NCBI RefSeq assembly: GCF_003944715.1
Contig: NZ_RWIT01000010.1
Coordinates: forward strand, 62,001-126,000
Length of the DNA stretch: 64,000 bases
Direction: 5' to 3'
Source of the DNA: Hymenobacter rigui
Lineage (GTDB): Bacteria; Bacteroidota; Bacteroidia; Cytophagales; Hymenobacteraceae
Shown here: positions 8,270-16,798 of the stretch, in pieces
How the letters are laid out: every line of letters begins with the position of its first letter
How positions within the stretch are numbered: position 1 is the stretch's first letter
The notes under the pieces: model-generated
What the model was told of the DNA's origin: nothing
The model's input: the letters and a program-made list of their open reading frames with translations, nothing else
The model's database searches: none
Translations under genes and position numbers: made by a program

Positions 8270-9031
8270 CTACAGCTTCTTCTGCTCGATGTGGGCGTTG
8301 AGGGCTACCAGTTCCGGGTGGGCGTCCAGCAGGGAAATCAGCTGGTCAGCGGACAGCGTGTCGGCGTGGTGCTCCTCAATCAGCTGCCGGATCAGCTCGA
8401 AATCTTCAGTGGTATCCACGGTGAGGCGGTAGTCGCTGCGGCTGGGCTCCCGGCGGATGTGGGCAAATTCCACCCGGCCCGAGCGGTTCTGGTGGATGTA
8501 GGGCGTCACGTGCTCCCGGTCGGAGGCCGTGGTGGCGTGTTGGTAGGCTTCCGTCAGCAGCTCCCTGGAAAACACTTCAAAATCGAAGCCCCGCGGGTAG
8601 GTGCGCTCCAGCACGTTGGAGAGGTACAGGCGCGGATTCCCGGCGGCCAGGTACTGCTGCACAGCCTCGCCCACCAGGGAGCCATCAATCAACGGGCAGT
8701 CTGAGGTGACGCGCACGATTACGTCCAGCCCGTGGGCGGTGGCGCACTGATGGTAACGGGCCAGCACGTCGTCCTCGGGGCCGCGAGTGCAGGGCAACTG
8801 GTGAGCGGCGGCGTATTCGGCCAGCGGGTCGTCGGTGGGGCGGTCGGTAATAGCCAGATACAAGGGCTGCCCGGCCGCCCGCAGCCGCTGCACGTGGTAC
8901 TCCAGCAGCGGCTGCCCCGCCACCGGGCGCAGCACTTTCCCCGGCAGCCGGGTGCTAGTCATACGAGCCTGAGAAATGATGCCGACGCGTTGCAAGGGTT
9001 GGGTGGTTAGGTGGTGAAGTAATCCTGTCAT
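8270..9031 (-). CDS. pseF: CMP-nonulosonate cytidylyltransferase, SpsF/PseF-like
   Basis: The 253-aa nucleotidyltransferase has the CMP-sugar synthetase signature 'ISQARMTSTRLPGKVL' at about residues 18-33, 'VRVTSDCPLID' and 'DYRLTVDTTEDFELI'. It is predicted to activate pseudaminic acid as CMP-Pse in the cytoplasm. The SpsF subgroup of cytidylyltransferases usually occupies this place in Bacteroidota clusters. The ATG at 9029-9031 lies 12 bp after the pseC stop and inside the loop of a hairpin. A TTG at the Leu before 'QRVGIISQARM' is an alternative start that would give the more usual short N-terminus, since the first ~14 residues are encoded by repeat-like DNA. Confidence 0.85.
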   Translation of the reverse strand: MTGLLHHLTTQPLQRVGIISQARMTSTRLPGKVLRPVAGQPLLEYHVQRLRAAGQPLYLAITDRPTDDPLAEYAAAHQLPCTRGPEDDVLARYHQCATAHGLDVIVRVTSDCPLIDGSLVGEAVQQYLAAGNPRLYLSNVLERTYPRGFDFEVFSRELLTEAYQHATTASDREHVTPYIHQNRSGRVEFAHIRREPSRSDYRLTVDTTEDFELIRQLIEEHHADTLSADQLISLLDAHPELVALNAHIEQKKL

Positions 9032-9044
9032 ACACCTAACCACC
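9002..9044 (-). promoter_or_regulatory. Hairpin over the pseC-pseF junction
   Basis: Two 12-nt arms (GGTGGTTAGGTG and its complement at 9002-9013 and 9033-9044) enclose a 19-nt loop that contains the pseF ATG. The upstream arm continues into a short tandem array of xTAGGTGG units that ends pseC. It could modulate pseF translation, or be only a repeat scar. Confidence 0.5.
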
Positions 9045-10219
9045 TATCCACCTACCACTTCCCGGATGCAGTCGATTACGTACTGCTGTTCTTCGTCGGT
9101 GAGGCTGGGAAAGAGGGGGATGCTCAGGCAGTGGGCGTAGTAGGCTTCGGCCAGGGGGAAGTCGCCGGGTTGCCAGCCCAGGTCCTGGTAGTAGGGCATG
9201 GTGTGCACCGGAATGTAGTGTACCTGGGCAAAAATCTGCCGCTCGCGCAGGGCGTCGTAGAGGCCTTTGCGGTCGGGCATCTGAATCACGTAGAGGTGAT
9301 AGGCGTGGCCCGGGGCCCCGGCCAGCGGCGTCACCCGGGGCATTTCGGCAAAAGCCGCGTCGTAGCGGGCGGCCAGCTCGCGGCGACGCAGCAGGCCCTC
9401 GTCGGCGCGGCGCAGCTGGCTGATGCCTAGGGCGCAGAGCATGTCGGGCATGCGGTAGTTGTAGCCCAGCTCCTGCATCTCCATGTACCAGCCGCCGTCG
9501 TTGCGGGTCATTTGGGCGGGGTCTTTGGTGATGCCGTGGGTACGCAGGCGCAGCAGGTGTTCGTAGAGGTCGGGGCGGTTGGTGGTAATCATGCCGCCCT
9601 CGCCAGTGGCAATGTGCTTAACCGGGTGGAAGCTGAAGATGGCCAGATCGGCAAACTGCCCATTGCCGCAGCGCTGCTCCTGGCCCTGGCTGTCGGTGAA
9701 AAAACCGCCCGGCGCGTGGCAGCTGTCCTCAATCATCCACAGACCAAACTCGTCGCAGAGCTGGCGGGCGGCTTCCAGGTTCACGGGCAGGCCGGCAAAA
9801 TCCACCGGAATCAGGCCGTGAAAGTGCCCCTTGGGGTGGCTTTCCAGCAGCCGGCGCACGGCCTGCAGGTCAATCAACGCCGTGGCGGGGTTGATGTCCA
9901 CGAAATGCACCTCGCCGCCGCAGTACCGCACGCAGTTGGCCGAGGCCGAGAAGGTGATGGGCGTGGTAATCACGCGCTGGCCCGGCTGCACGCCCAGCGC
10001 CAGCGCGCACAGGTGCAGGGCCGCCGTGCCGTTGGCCACGGCCACGGCGTATTTAGCCCCCACGTAGGCCGCAAACTGCTGCTCAAATTCCGCCACTTTG
10101 GGCCCCTGCGTCAGGTAATCTGAGTACAGGGTTTCCGTCACGGCCTGCACGTCCTCGGGGGTGATGTGCTGGCGGCCGTAAGCAATAGGGCGGGTGGGCT
10201 GGAACGAAGAAGTGCTCAT
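9044..10219 (-). CDS. pseC: UDP-4-amino-4,6-dideoxy-N-acetyl-altrosamine transaminase
   Basis: The 391-aa DegT/DnrJ/EryC1 PLP-dependent sugar aminotransferase catalyses step 2 of the pseudaminic acid pathway, amination of the PseB product. 'YAVAVANGTAALHL' (about 55-68), 'ITTPITFSASANCVRYCGG', 'WMIEDSCHAPGG' (PLP-ring Asp) and 'FSFHPVKHIATGEGGM' (Schiff-base Lys) are all present. The length is typical of PseC. It has its own promoter box upstream and follows pseB after a terminator, so pseC-pseF-pseG/H probably form a separate transcript. Confidence 0.93.
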   Translation of the reverse strand: MSTSSFQPTRPIAYGRQHITPEDVQAVTETLYSDYLTQGPKVAEFEQQFAAYVGAKYAVAVANGTAALHLCALALGVQPGQRVITTPITFSASANCVRYCGGEVHFVDINPATALIDLQAVRRLLESHPKGHFHGLIPVDFAGLPVNLEAARQLCDEFGLWMIEDSCHAPGGFFTDSQGQEQRCGNGQFADLAIFSFHPVKHIATGEGGMITTNRPDLYEHLLRLRTHGITKDPAQMTRNDGGWYMEMQELGYNYRMPDMLCALGISQLRRADEGLLRRRELAARYDAAFAEMPRVTPLAGAPGHAYHLYVIQMPDRKGLYDALRERQIFAQVHYIPVHTMPYYQDLGWQPGDFPLAEAYYAHCLSIPLFPSLTDEEQQYVIDCIREVVGG

Positions 10220-10226
10220 ACAGGGT

Positions 10227-10234
10227 CAAAAGTA
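10227..10234 (-). promoter_or_regulatory. -7 promoter box of pseC
   Basis: The minus strand reads TACTTTTG, an exact TAnnTTTG match, 7 bp upstream of the pseC ATG and downstream of the pseB terminator. Confidence 0.5.
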
Positions 10235-10310
10235 AGCGCGTGCCCGGGAATTGTCATGCTGAGCTTGCCGACTCAACTGCGGGTTGGAAGTCAGGCCGCT
10301 GCTTTGGGCC

Positions 10311-10347
10311 GAAAAACACAACGGCCGCCCGATGAGGCAGCCGTTGT
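10311..10347 (-). terminator. Rho-independent terminator of pseB
   Basis: On the minus strand, an 8-bp stem ACAACGGC/GCCGTTGT is followed at once by GTTTTTC, 24 bp after the pseB stop. Confidence 0.8.
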
Positions 10348-10370
10348 ACGTCTGAAAAATAGCTGGAGCC

Positions 10371-11390
10371 TTACGCGGCAAATTCCGGGTCCACGTGCTG
10401 GCGGATTTCCTCGCGGATCTGCTCGGCGTTCAGCCACTCGGTGTTGTTGCTGGAATCGTAGTGGAAACCGGCCTCCACGCGGCGGCCGCCGAAGTGGCGG
10501 ATGAAGTCGTCCACGTCCCAGCGCGGGGTGAAGGGCAGAATCACGTAGTATTTAGCCAGCTCCACCGTGCTCAGGGCGTCGGTTTCGGTAATCATTTCCT
10601 CATGCAGCTTCTCGCCCGGCCGGATGCCCACAATTTCCTGGCGGCAGTCGGGGCCGATGGCTTTGGCTACTTCGGTAATCACGTAGCTCGGAATCTTGGG
10701 CACGAAGATTTCGCCGCCCCAGCTGTGCTCCAGCGCGTACAGCACCAGGTCCACGCCCTGCTCCAGCGAGATGTGGAAGCGCGTCATGTCGGGGTGGGTG
10801 ATGGGCAGCACGCCGGTTTCGCGGCGCTGCAGGAAAAACGGCACCACCGAGCCGCGGGAGCCGATTACGTTGCCGTAGCGTACCACCGAGAAGCGCAAAT
10901 CCCGGCTGCCTTTCATGTTGTTGGCGGCCACAAACAGCTTGTCGGAGCAGAGCTTGGTGGCACCGTAGAGGTTGATGGGGGCCGCGGCCTTATCGGTGCT
11001 CAGAGCCACCACGTCCTTCACGCCGCAGTCGAGGGCGGCGTTAATCACGTTTTCGGCCCCGAAGATGTTGGTCTTGATGCACTCCATCGGGTTGTACTCG
11101 GCAGCGGGCACCTGCTTAAGGGCGGCGGCGTGCACAATAATGTCGATGCCCTCGCAGGCCCGTTTCAGCCGCTCCCCGTCGCGCACGTCGCCGATAAAGT
11201 AACGGATGGCCGGGTACTTGGCGTGCGGAAACTGCTGCGACATTTCGAATTGCTTCAGCTCATCGCGCGAGTACACCACCAGCCGCTTGACGTTGGGAAA
11301 CTGCTCGAAAACCGTCTGTACGAACTTTTTGCCGAACGAGCCGGTGCCGCCGGTTACCAGAATGGATTTGTTGTTGAGGTCGAGGGCCAT
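10371..11390 (-). CDS. pseB: UDP-N-acetylglucosamine 4,6-dehydratase (inverting)
   Basis: The 339-aa short-chain dehydrogenase/reductase (FlaA1/PseB type) commits UDP-GlcNAc to the pseudaminic acid pathway. 'ILVTGGTGSFGKKF' is the NAD(P)-binding glycine motif near residue 10. 'ALSTDKAAAPINLYGATK' holds the Thr-Asp-Lys and Tyr-x3-Lys catalytic residues, and 'GIRPGEKLHEEM' is the family's C-terminal signature. The ATG at 11390 gives the standard N-terminus; the open frame upstream is not conserved-looking. It is first in the cluster, has its own -7 box and is followed by a terminator. Confidence 0.95.
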   Translation of the reverse strand: MALDLNNKSILVTGGTGSFGKKFVQTVFEQFPNVKRLVVYSRDELKQFEMSQQFPHAKYPAIRYFIGDVRDGERLKRACEGIDIIVHAAALKQVPAAEYNPMECIKTNIFGAENVINAALDCGVKDVVALSTDKAAAPINLYGATKLCSDKLFVAANNMKGSRDLRFSVVRYGNVIGSRGSVVPFFLQRRETGVLPITHPDMTRFHISLEQGVDLVLYALEHSWGGEIFVPKIPSYVITEVAKAIGPDCRQEIVGIRPGEKLHEEMITETDALSTVELAKYYVILPFTPRWDVDDFIRHFGGRRVEAGFHYDSSNNTEWLNAEQIREEIRQHVDPEFAA

Positions 11391-11436
11391 GCTACAGGAA
11401 CAGGGCCGGCCACCAGGCCGGCCGGGGTAAGGAGGG

Positions 11437-11444
11437 CAAAAGTA
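11437..11444 (-). promoter_or_regulatory. -7 promoter box of pseB
   Basis: TACTTTTG on the minus strand lies 46 bp upstream of the pseB ATG. It is divergent from the box at 11467-11474. Confidence 0.5.
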
Positions 11445-11466
11445 GGCATTCCGGCCGGAGCTTGCG

Positions 11467-11474
11467 TAGTTTTG
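11467..11474 (+). promoter_or_regulatory. -7 promoter box of the FkbH-like gene
   Basis: TAGTTTTG (TAnnTTTG) lies 26 bp before a palindromic repeat that forms the entire leader of the downstream gene. Confidence 0.45.
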
Positions 11475-11500
11475 TGCCCATGATGGCAAGCCTGCTTTCT

Positions 11501-11593
11501 GTCATGCTGAGCGAAGTCGAAGCATCTCTACCGCTTCGTGGCAGCCGTACCCCAACGAAGCGGTAGAGATGCTTCGACTTCGCTCAGCATGAC
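11501..11593. repeat. Palindromic intergenic repeat, family A
   Basis: Arms GTCATGCTGAGCGAAGTCGA... and ...TCGACTTCGCTCAGCATGAC are near perfect over about 38 nt. The right arm contains the ATG (11589-11591) that begins the FkbH-like reading frame. Confidence 0.92.
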
Positions 11594-13463
11594 GCCCGAT
11601 ACTTCCTCTTTCGATTTCGCTTTCCCTCAGCCCATTAAACTCGTCATTTGGGACCTGGATGACACATTTTGGCGCGGTACGCTCTCGGAAGGGGTCGTGG
11701 AGGCAGTGGAGGAGAATCTGGCTCTGGTGCGCGATACGGCCGCCCGCGGGCTCATCCACACCATTGTCAGCAAAAACGACCTGGCCCCGGTGGAAGCCCG
11801 CCTCGCTGAGTTGGGCGTGCGGGAGTTGTTCGTGTTCCTGCGGGTGAGCTGGCAGCCGAAAGGGCCCATCATCAGACAGTTGCTGGAAGACATGCAGCTG
11901 CGGGCCCCCAACGCCCTGTTCCTCGACGACAACCCCATCAACCGGGCCGAAGCCCTGCACTACAACCCGGAGCTGCAGGTAGCCGACCCCATCGACCTGC
12001 CCCGGCTGGCCCCCGCGCTGCGGGCCCAGGGCAAGCCCGACCCCACCTACGCCCGCCTGGAGCAGTATCGCCTGCTGGAGCGTCAGCAACAGGCCCGCGC
12101 CGACTACCCGGGCGACAACCTGGCCTTCCTGCGCGACGCCCAGGTGCGCGTGGAGCTGCGTGAGGGCAAAGACGCCGTGTGGCCCGATTTCAACCGCATC
12201 GAGGAGCTAATTAACCGTTCCAACCAGCTGAACTACACCAAGAAGCGGGTAGCGTACCAGGAACTGGAAGCCCGGCTGGAGGCCACGCGCCTGCGCTGGG
12301 GCACCGTGCGCGTGCGGGACCGGTTCGGCGACTACGGCTTGGTAGGCGTGTACGCCCTGAATACCTTTACCAACGAGCTGGAGCAGTTTACTTTCAGCTG
12401 CCGCATCCTGCACCTGGGCGTGGAGCAGTGGACCTACGCCCACCTCGGCTTTCCCAAGCTGCAGGTGCAGGGCGACGTGGCCACCGAGCTGAACCAGACC
12501 GAGACGCCCGACTGGATTCAGCTGGAAACTCCCGCCGAGGCCGAAGCCGCAACGAAAGCAGCCGCGTCGCCCACGACGGACCCCACCAAGCGCCTGCGCA
12601 TCCTGCTCAAGGGCGGCTGCGACCTGGGCCAGCTCACGCCCTACCTCCAAACCTACCAGGTGGAGGTAATGGAGGATTTTAATTACGTGAATGACAACCA
12701 GGTGCCGGTGCACACCGAGCACACTGAGCTGTTGCGCCTGAGCCGCACCCTGCCCCCGCAGGAGCAGCAGCGCCTAGCCGCCAGCCTACCGTTTCTGGAT
12801 GCCGAAGCCTTTCATCCGCGCCTCTGGCAGCCCGGCTACGATGCCGTGGTGTACAGCCCGCTGATGGACTACACCCAGGACCTGTACCGCGAAAACGCCA
12901 CCGGCCTGCTCATTCCCTTTGGCGGCTACCACGACCTGACGCAGGCTGACCCCGCCGCGCAGGCCCAGCACTACGCCCAGCGCAAGTTTCGGGGGATGGA
13001 CGAGGCCTTCCTGCGCCGCTTCCGGCAGGAATACACCTACGCCGGCCCGCTCACGCCCGCGCGTTTCCAGGAAAACCTGGCGTGGCTGCGTCAGCAACTG
13101 CCCGCCGCCGTGCCGCTCCTGCTGCTTACCGGGGCCGAGGTGGAGGTTCCCGGCTCGGCGGAAGCCGGGGCTGTGCAGCGTCACCAGCAAATGAACGCCG
13201 CCCTGCTCGATTTCGCCGCCCGCACCCCCAACGTGCAGGTGGTGGACGTGCGCACCATCGTGCGCACCCGCGCCGACGTGACCAACAACCTGCGCCACTA
13301 CCAACGCCCCGTCTACAAAGCCTTAGCCGACCAGCTGGCCGCCGAGCTGGCCCGCCATCAGGGCCAGGAGCTGAAACGCTCCGCCCTGGGCCAAATGCGC
13401 GCCGCGCTGCTGGACGTTATGCCCAAGCCAGTGCGCAAGGTGTGGGACCGGCTCACGCAGTAG
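11589..13463 (+). CDS. FkbH-like HAD-IIIC family protein
   Basis: The 624-aa protein begins with a HAD domain: 'KLVIWDLDDTFWRGTLSEG' (about 14-32) holds the DxDxT nucleophile motif, and 'ALFLDDNPINRAEA' holds the acidic motif. A GNAT-like segment follows at about 215-300 ('RDRFGDYGLVGVYAL', 'FSCRILHLGVEQWTYAHL'). The C-terminal half, about 330-600, resembles an SGNH-type hydrolase fold. FkbH proteins load glyceryl units onto carriers or modify sugars. Its place next to pseB suggests a role in glycan decoration, which is inference. The ATG at 11589 lies within a palindromic repeat arm; an in-frame GTG at 11538 is less likely. Confidence 0.82.
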   Translation: MTPDTSSFDFAFPQPIKLVIWDLDDTFWRGTLSEGVVEAVEENLALVRDTAARGLIHTIVSKNDLAPVEARLAELGVRELFVFLRVSWQPKGPIIRQLLEDMQLRAPNALFLDDNPINRAEALHYNPELQVADPIDLPRLAPALRAQGKPDPTYARLEQYRLLERQQQARADYPGDNLAFLRDAQVRVELREGKDAVWPDFNRIEELINRSNQLNYTKKRVAYQELEARLEATRLRWGTVRVRDRFGDYGLVGVYALNTFTNELEQFTFSCRILHLGVEQWTYAHLGFPKLQVQGDVATELNQTETPDWIQLETPAEAEAATKAAASPTTDPTKRLRILLKGGCDLGQLTPYLQTYQVEVMEDFNYVNDNQVPVHTEHTELLRLSRTLPPQEQQRLAASLPFLDAEAFHPRLWQPGYDAVVYSPLMDYTQDLYRENATGLLIPFGGYHDLTQADPAAQAQHYAQRKFRGMDEAFLRRFRQEYTYAGPLTPARFQENLAWLRQQLPAAVPLLLLTGAEVEVPGSAEAGAVQRHQQMNAALLDFAARTPNVQVVDVRTIVRTRADVTNNLRHYQRPVYKALADQLAAELARHQGQELKRSALGQMRAALLDVMPKPVRKVWDRLTQ

Positions 13464-13484
13464 CGAGCCGCTGCCGGATTGCCT

Positions 13485-13599
13485 GCCTGTAGCGCGAAGC
13501 CTTTGCTTCGCGCCTGCACCACCGGCCACTTTTCACTACAAGCGGTGCCTGTTGACTTAGTTTCATTCTAACGCGAAGCAAAGGCTTCGCGCTACAGGC
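13485..13599. repeat. Palindromic intergenic repeat, family D
   Basis: Perfect 28-nt arms (13485-13512 and 13572-13599) of the form GCCTGTAGCGCGAAGCCTTT... are separated by 59 nt. Each arm is itself nearly self-complementary (CGCGAAGC...GCTTCGCG). It lies between the convergent FkbH-like and GT4 genes, where it could also end transcription. Confidence 0.9.
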
Positions 13600-13632
13600 A
13601 GACGACACAGTAAAGGGACATAGAGCTGCGCG

Positions 13633-14991
13633 CTACCTCCGCCGAATCAGCTGCACCAACTGCTCCGTGAGGCCGCGGCGGGAGTAGCGGCTGCGGCCGG
13701 TGGCGGGTACCGGAATGGTGGGGTTTTGCTGCCAGGCGGTTACCAGTTCATCTAGGTAGGTGTGCATGGCGGCGCGGTCTTCGTACTCGAAGCTGCGGCC
13801 GGCCTGGCAGCCTTCCAGCACCTGGGCAGCATCGGAGCCGGCGGGGCCGATGCAGAGCACCGGGCGGCCCGCGGCCAGGTACTCGAACACCTTGCCCGGC
13901 AGGATGCCCCGGTTGTGGGCCACGTCGGGGATGCCCAGCAGCAGGGCGGTGCTGCGCTGCATGTAGACCACGGCCTCGTCGTGCGGCACAAATTCTACCA
14001 GCTCGGTACGCGCCGTGAGGCCCGCCGCCGCCAGCTGTTGCTCGATTTCCTTGGCTACCCGCCCCACAAAACGCAGACGCAGCGGCACCTGCGGATGCCG
14101 GACGGCGCAGGCCGCTACTTCCTCGAAGAACGGCCCCATGTGGTACTGCCCCGTGATGGTGCCCACGTACGTCAGCAGCAGCGTATCAGCCGGGGCAGCT
14201 TCAGGGTGCTGAAAATCAGCTTCATCGTAGCCGTTGGGCAGCACGGCAAATTTGCTGGCGGGCAGCTGGGGAACCTTGCCTTGTAGCAGCCGGCCGGTGT
14301 CGGAGCTGGTGGTGATGACCACGTCAGCGGCTTCCAGTACCTGCCGCTCGTAGCGCGCATCCAGCCAGCGGGCCACGGCGGTGCGCATCAGCGTTTGGGT
14401 GTAGTAGATGTCGGTCCACGGGTCACGCAAATCGGCCAGCCAGTGCCAGCCGTAGCGCCGCTTCAGCTCCAGCCCGATAAGCTGGGTGGAGTGGGGTGGG
14501 GAAGAGGTCAGCACCGCGTCGAACTGCTCGCCGGCGGCTACCAGCGCGGCCACCTGCCGCAGAGCAAACTGGTTCCAGCCCCGGCGCGGGTCGGGCAGAA
14601 ACACGTTGCCGCGCACGAAGCGGGCCACCCGTTGCGCCACCGATACCCGCCCTTCATTGGCAAAGCCGCCGTGCGGAATGGGGCGGTTAGTGAGCTTCTG
14701 ATAAGCGCCAAACGGCTCGCGGGTGCCCGTACGCAGCACCCGCACGCCCGGCGGCACGTCGGCTTCCAGGGAGGTGTCCAGCACGGGGTAGGCGGCCTGG
14801 GCGGGGTCCACGGTAATGACGGTGGGCTCGACGCCCAGCGCTGGTAAGTGCTTCACCCACTTGAGGCAACGCTGCACGCCGGCCCCGCCCGAGGGCGGCC
14901 AGTAGTAGGTAATCACCAGCAAACGAAGGGGGCGGGCGGCGGGCACGGGCACGGGCGGCAAAGGCAATAGTGAAGCCGCGAAGGTACGCAC
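13633..14991 (-). CDS. GT4-family glycosyltransferase
   Basis: The protein is 452 aa from the GTG at 14991. It is a GT-B fold: the N-terminal acceptor domain begins 'RLLVITYYWPPSGGAGVQR' (about 24-42), and the C-terminal nucleotide-sugar domain has 'FAVLPNGYDEADF' and the EX7E-type segment 'GILPGKVFEYLAAGRPVLCIG'. The long 'FLPDPRRGWNQFA' insert is common in Bacteroidota exopolysaccharide transferases. Substrate is unknown. The start is uncertain: a TACCTTCG box at 14978-14985 lies inside the first codons, so an internal GTG or TTG start just before 'RPLRLLVITYYW' is possible. No partner genes adjoin it. Confidence 0.85.
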   Translation of the reverse strand: MRTFAASLLPLPPVPVPAARPLRLLVITYYWPPSGGAGVQRCLKWVKHLPALGVEPTVITVDPAQAAYPVLDTSLEADVPPGVRVLRTGTREPFGAYQKLTNRPIPHGGFANEGRVSVAQRVARFVRGNVFLPDPRRGWNQFALRQVAALVAAGEQFDAVLTSSPPHSTQLIGLELKRRYGWHWLADLRDPWTDIYYTQTLMRTAVARWLDARYERQVLEAADVVITTSSDTGRLLQGKVPQLPASKFAVLPNGYDEADFQHPEAAPADTLLLTYVGTITGQYHMGPFFEEVAACAVRHPQVPLRLRFVGRVAKEIEQQLAAAGLTARTELVEFVPHDEAVVYMQRSTALLLGIPDVAHNRGILPGKVFEYLAAGRPVLCIGPAGSDAAQVLEGCQAGRSFEYEDRAAMHTYLDELVTAWQQNPTIPVPATGRSRYSRRGLTEQLVQLIRRR

Positions 14992-15016
14992 CCGCGGCCT
15001 TTCGGGGTTTTCTGGT

Positions 15017-15024
15017 TACTTTTG
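15017..15024 (+). promoter_or_regulatory. -7 promoter box of ffh
   Basis: TACTTTTG matches TAnnTTTG exactly. The leader to the ffh ATG at 15138 would be about 105 nt. Confidence 0.5.
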
Positions 15025-15137
15025 GAGGCTGAACCCGGATTCCCGCGCCGTAATAGCACTGCCCTGGTTTGTCCCATTCGGGAAAGCAGGCCGCAACCGG
15101 AACCAGCTCTTCACCATCCATAGCCGTACATCATCCG

Positions 15138-16487
15138 ATGTTTGATAACCTCAGTACCAAGCTCGACCGGGCGTTTAAAACCCTGAAAGGTCAGGGCTCC
15201 ATCACCGAAATCAACGTAGCGGCCACCGTGAAGGAAATCCGCCGCGCCCTGGTGGATGCCGACGTGAACTACAAGGTTGCCAAGGAAGTAACCGACAAGA
15301 TCAAGGAGGAGGCCATGGGCCGCGACGTGCTCATCAGCGTGTCGCCGGGCCAGTTGATGACCAAAATCGTGTACGATGAGCTCACGCAGCTCATGGGTGG
15401 TGAAAAGCAGGATATTCAGATCAAGGGCGAGCCGGCCGTGATTCTGCTGTCGGGTCTGCAGGGGTCGGGTAAAACCACCTTCGCCGGTAAGCTGGCCAAC
15501 CACATCAAAAAGCAGGGCCGCTCGGTGCTGCTGGTGGCCTGCGACGTGTACCGTCCCGCCGCTATTGACCAACTCAAAGTGCTGGGCGAGCAGGTGGACG
15601 TGGAAGTGTACGCCGAGGTGGAGAACAAGAACCCGGTGCAGATTTCGCAGAATGCCATTGAGTACGCTCGTAAAAACAACAAGAAGGTAGTCATCATCGA
15701 CACCGCTGGCCGCCTGGCCGTGGATGAGCAGATGATGGCCGAAATTGAGCAGGTGAAGCGGGCCATCAACCCCTCGGAAACCCTGTTCGTGGTGGACTCG
15801 ATGACCGGTCAGGATGCCGTAAATACGGCCAAGACCTTCAATGACCGCCTTAACTTCGACGGCGTGGTGCTCACCAAGCTCGACGGCGACTCGCGCGGCG
15901 GGGCGGCCCTCAGCATCCGGGCCGTGGTGGAGAAACCCATCAAATTCATCTCCACGGGCGAGAAGATGGAGGCGCTGGACATGTTCTATCCCGACCGGAT
16001 GGCCCAGCGCATCCTGGGCATGGGCGACGTAATCAGCCTCGTGGAGCGTGCCCAGCAGCAGTTCGACGAGGAGGAAGCCAAGCGCATTAACCAGAAGATC
16101 CGCAAAAACCAGTTCAACTTCGACGACTTCCTGTCCCAGCTGGAGCAGATCAAGAAGATGGGTAACCTGAAGGATCTGGTGGGCATGATTCCGGGCATGG
16201 GCAAGGCCATGAAGGACGTGGAAATCGACGACGACGCCTTCAAGCCGATTGAGGCCATCATCAAGAGCATGACGCCCAAGGAGCGCGCCCAGCCCGAGCT
16301 GCTGAACGGCTCCCGCCGCCGCCGCCTGGCCAAAGGCTCCGGTACTGATATTCAGCAGGTAAACAACCTGATGAAGCAGTTCGAGGACATGCGCAAGGTG
16401 ATGCGCACCATGAACAAAATGAGCCAGACCAAAGGCGGTATGCAGCAAATGGCCCGCATGATGGGCATGAAAGGCCCGCTCCGCTAA
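15138..16487 (+). CDS. ffh: Signal recognition particle protein
   Basis: The 449-aa SRP54-type GTPase binds signal sequences and 4.5S RNA and targets ribosomes to the membrane receptor FtsY. The N domain is at 1-90, with the G domain at about 95-295 ('LLSGLQGSGKTTFAGKL' P-loop, 'ACDVYRPAA', 'VVIIDTAGRLAVDEQMM', 'TKLDGDSRGGAAL'). The methionine-rich M domain follows at about 325-449 ('GMIPGMGKAMKDV', 'RRRRLAKGSGTDIQQVNNLM', final run of Met). Length and order are standard. The ATG at 15138 ('MFDNLSTKLDRAF') is the conserved start, not the longer open frame from 15069. A strong terminator follows. Confidence 0.98.
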   Translation: MFDNLSTKLDRAFKTLKGQGSITEINVAATVKEIRRALVDADVNYKVAKEVTDKIKEEAMGRDVLISVSPGQLMTKIVYDELTQLMGGEKQDIQIKGEPAVILLSGLQGSGKTTFAGKLANHIKKQGRSVLLVACDVYRPAAIDQLKVLGEQVDVEVYAEVENKNPVQISQNAIEYARKNNKKVVIIDTAGRLAVDEQMMAEIEQVKRAINPSETLFVVDSMTGQDAVNTAKTFNDRLNFDGVVLTKLDGDSRGGAALSIRAVVEKPIKFISTGEKMEALDMFYPDRMAQRILGMGDVISLVERAQQQFDEEEAKRINQKIRKNQFNFDDFLSQLEQIKKMGNLKDLVGMIPGMGKAMKDVEIDDDAFKPIEAIIKSMTPKERAQPELLNGSRRRRLAKGSGTDIQQVNNLMKQFEDMRKVMRTMNKMSQTKGGMQQMARMMGMKGPLR

Positions 16488-16524
16488 ATCACGGATTTAG
16501 TCGGACTCGTCGGATTCCACGGAT

Positions 16525-16602
16525 TCCGCCCACCTCCAAAAACAACACCGCGCCCGGTGGCTTCGGCTGCCGGGCGCGGTATTATTTTTGGAGGTGGGCG
16601 GA
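16525..16602. terminator. Terminator after ffh within a long inverted repeat
   Basis: The core stem ACCGCGCCCGG/CCGGGCGCGGT (16547-16557 and 16570-16580) is followed by ATTATTTTT on the plus strand. The outer arms TCCGCCCACCTCC/GGAGGTGGGCGGA extend it to 78 nt, so it should work in both directions. Confidence 0.88.
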
Positions 16603-16645
16603 AGTTTGCGCATGCACTGCCTCCCATTATAGGCGAAGCGCATCA

Positions 16646-16758
16646 GGCGGTGTCTGAAAATGCCAGAACACTCACGCTGACCTTGTTGAAGCATCTCTAC
16701 CAATTCATCAGATAGTTCACGCGAAGCAGTAGAGATGCTTCGGCAAGCTCAGTATGAC
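16646..16758. mobile_element. Truncated MITE-like element carrying a family A palindrome
   Basis: The left end, GGCGGTGTCTGAAAA (16646-16660), matches the terminal repeat of the complete element at 36767-36913. It is followed by a degenerate family A palindrome (16671-16758). The right terminal repeat is missing; the sequence runs into the decayed RHS gene, so the element marks the island's left edge. Confidence 0.6.
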
Positions 16759-16798
16759 AGTTTTTTCTAACTGTCAACATATACCTTGGTCACTGCAG

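Noticed and set aside
15111..16448. 445-codon open frame antisense to ffh
   Set aside because: ffh is beyond doubt; the opposite frame is His/Leu/Val-rich nonsense caused by third-position GC bias.
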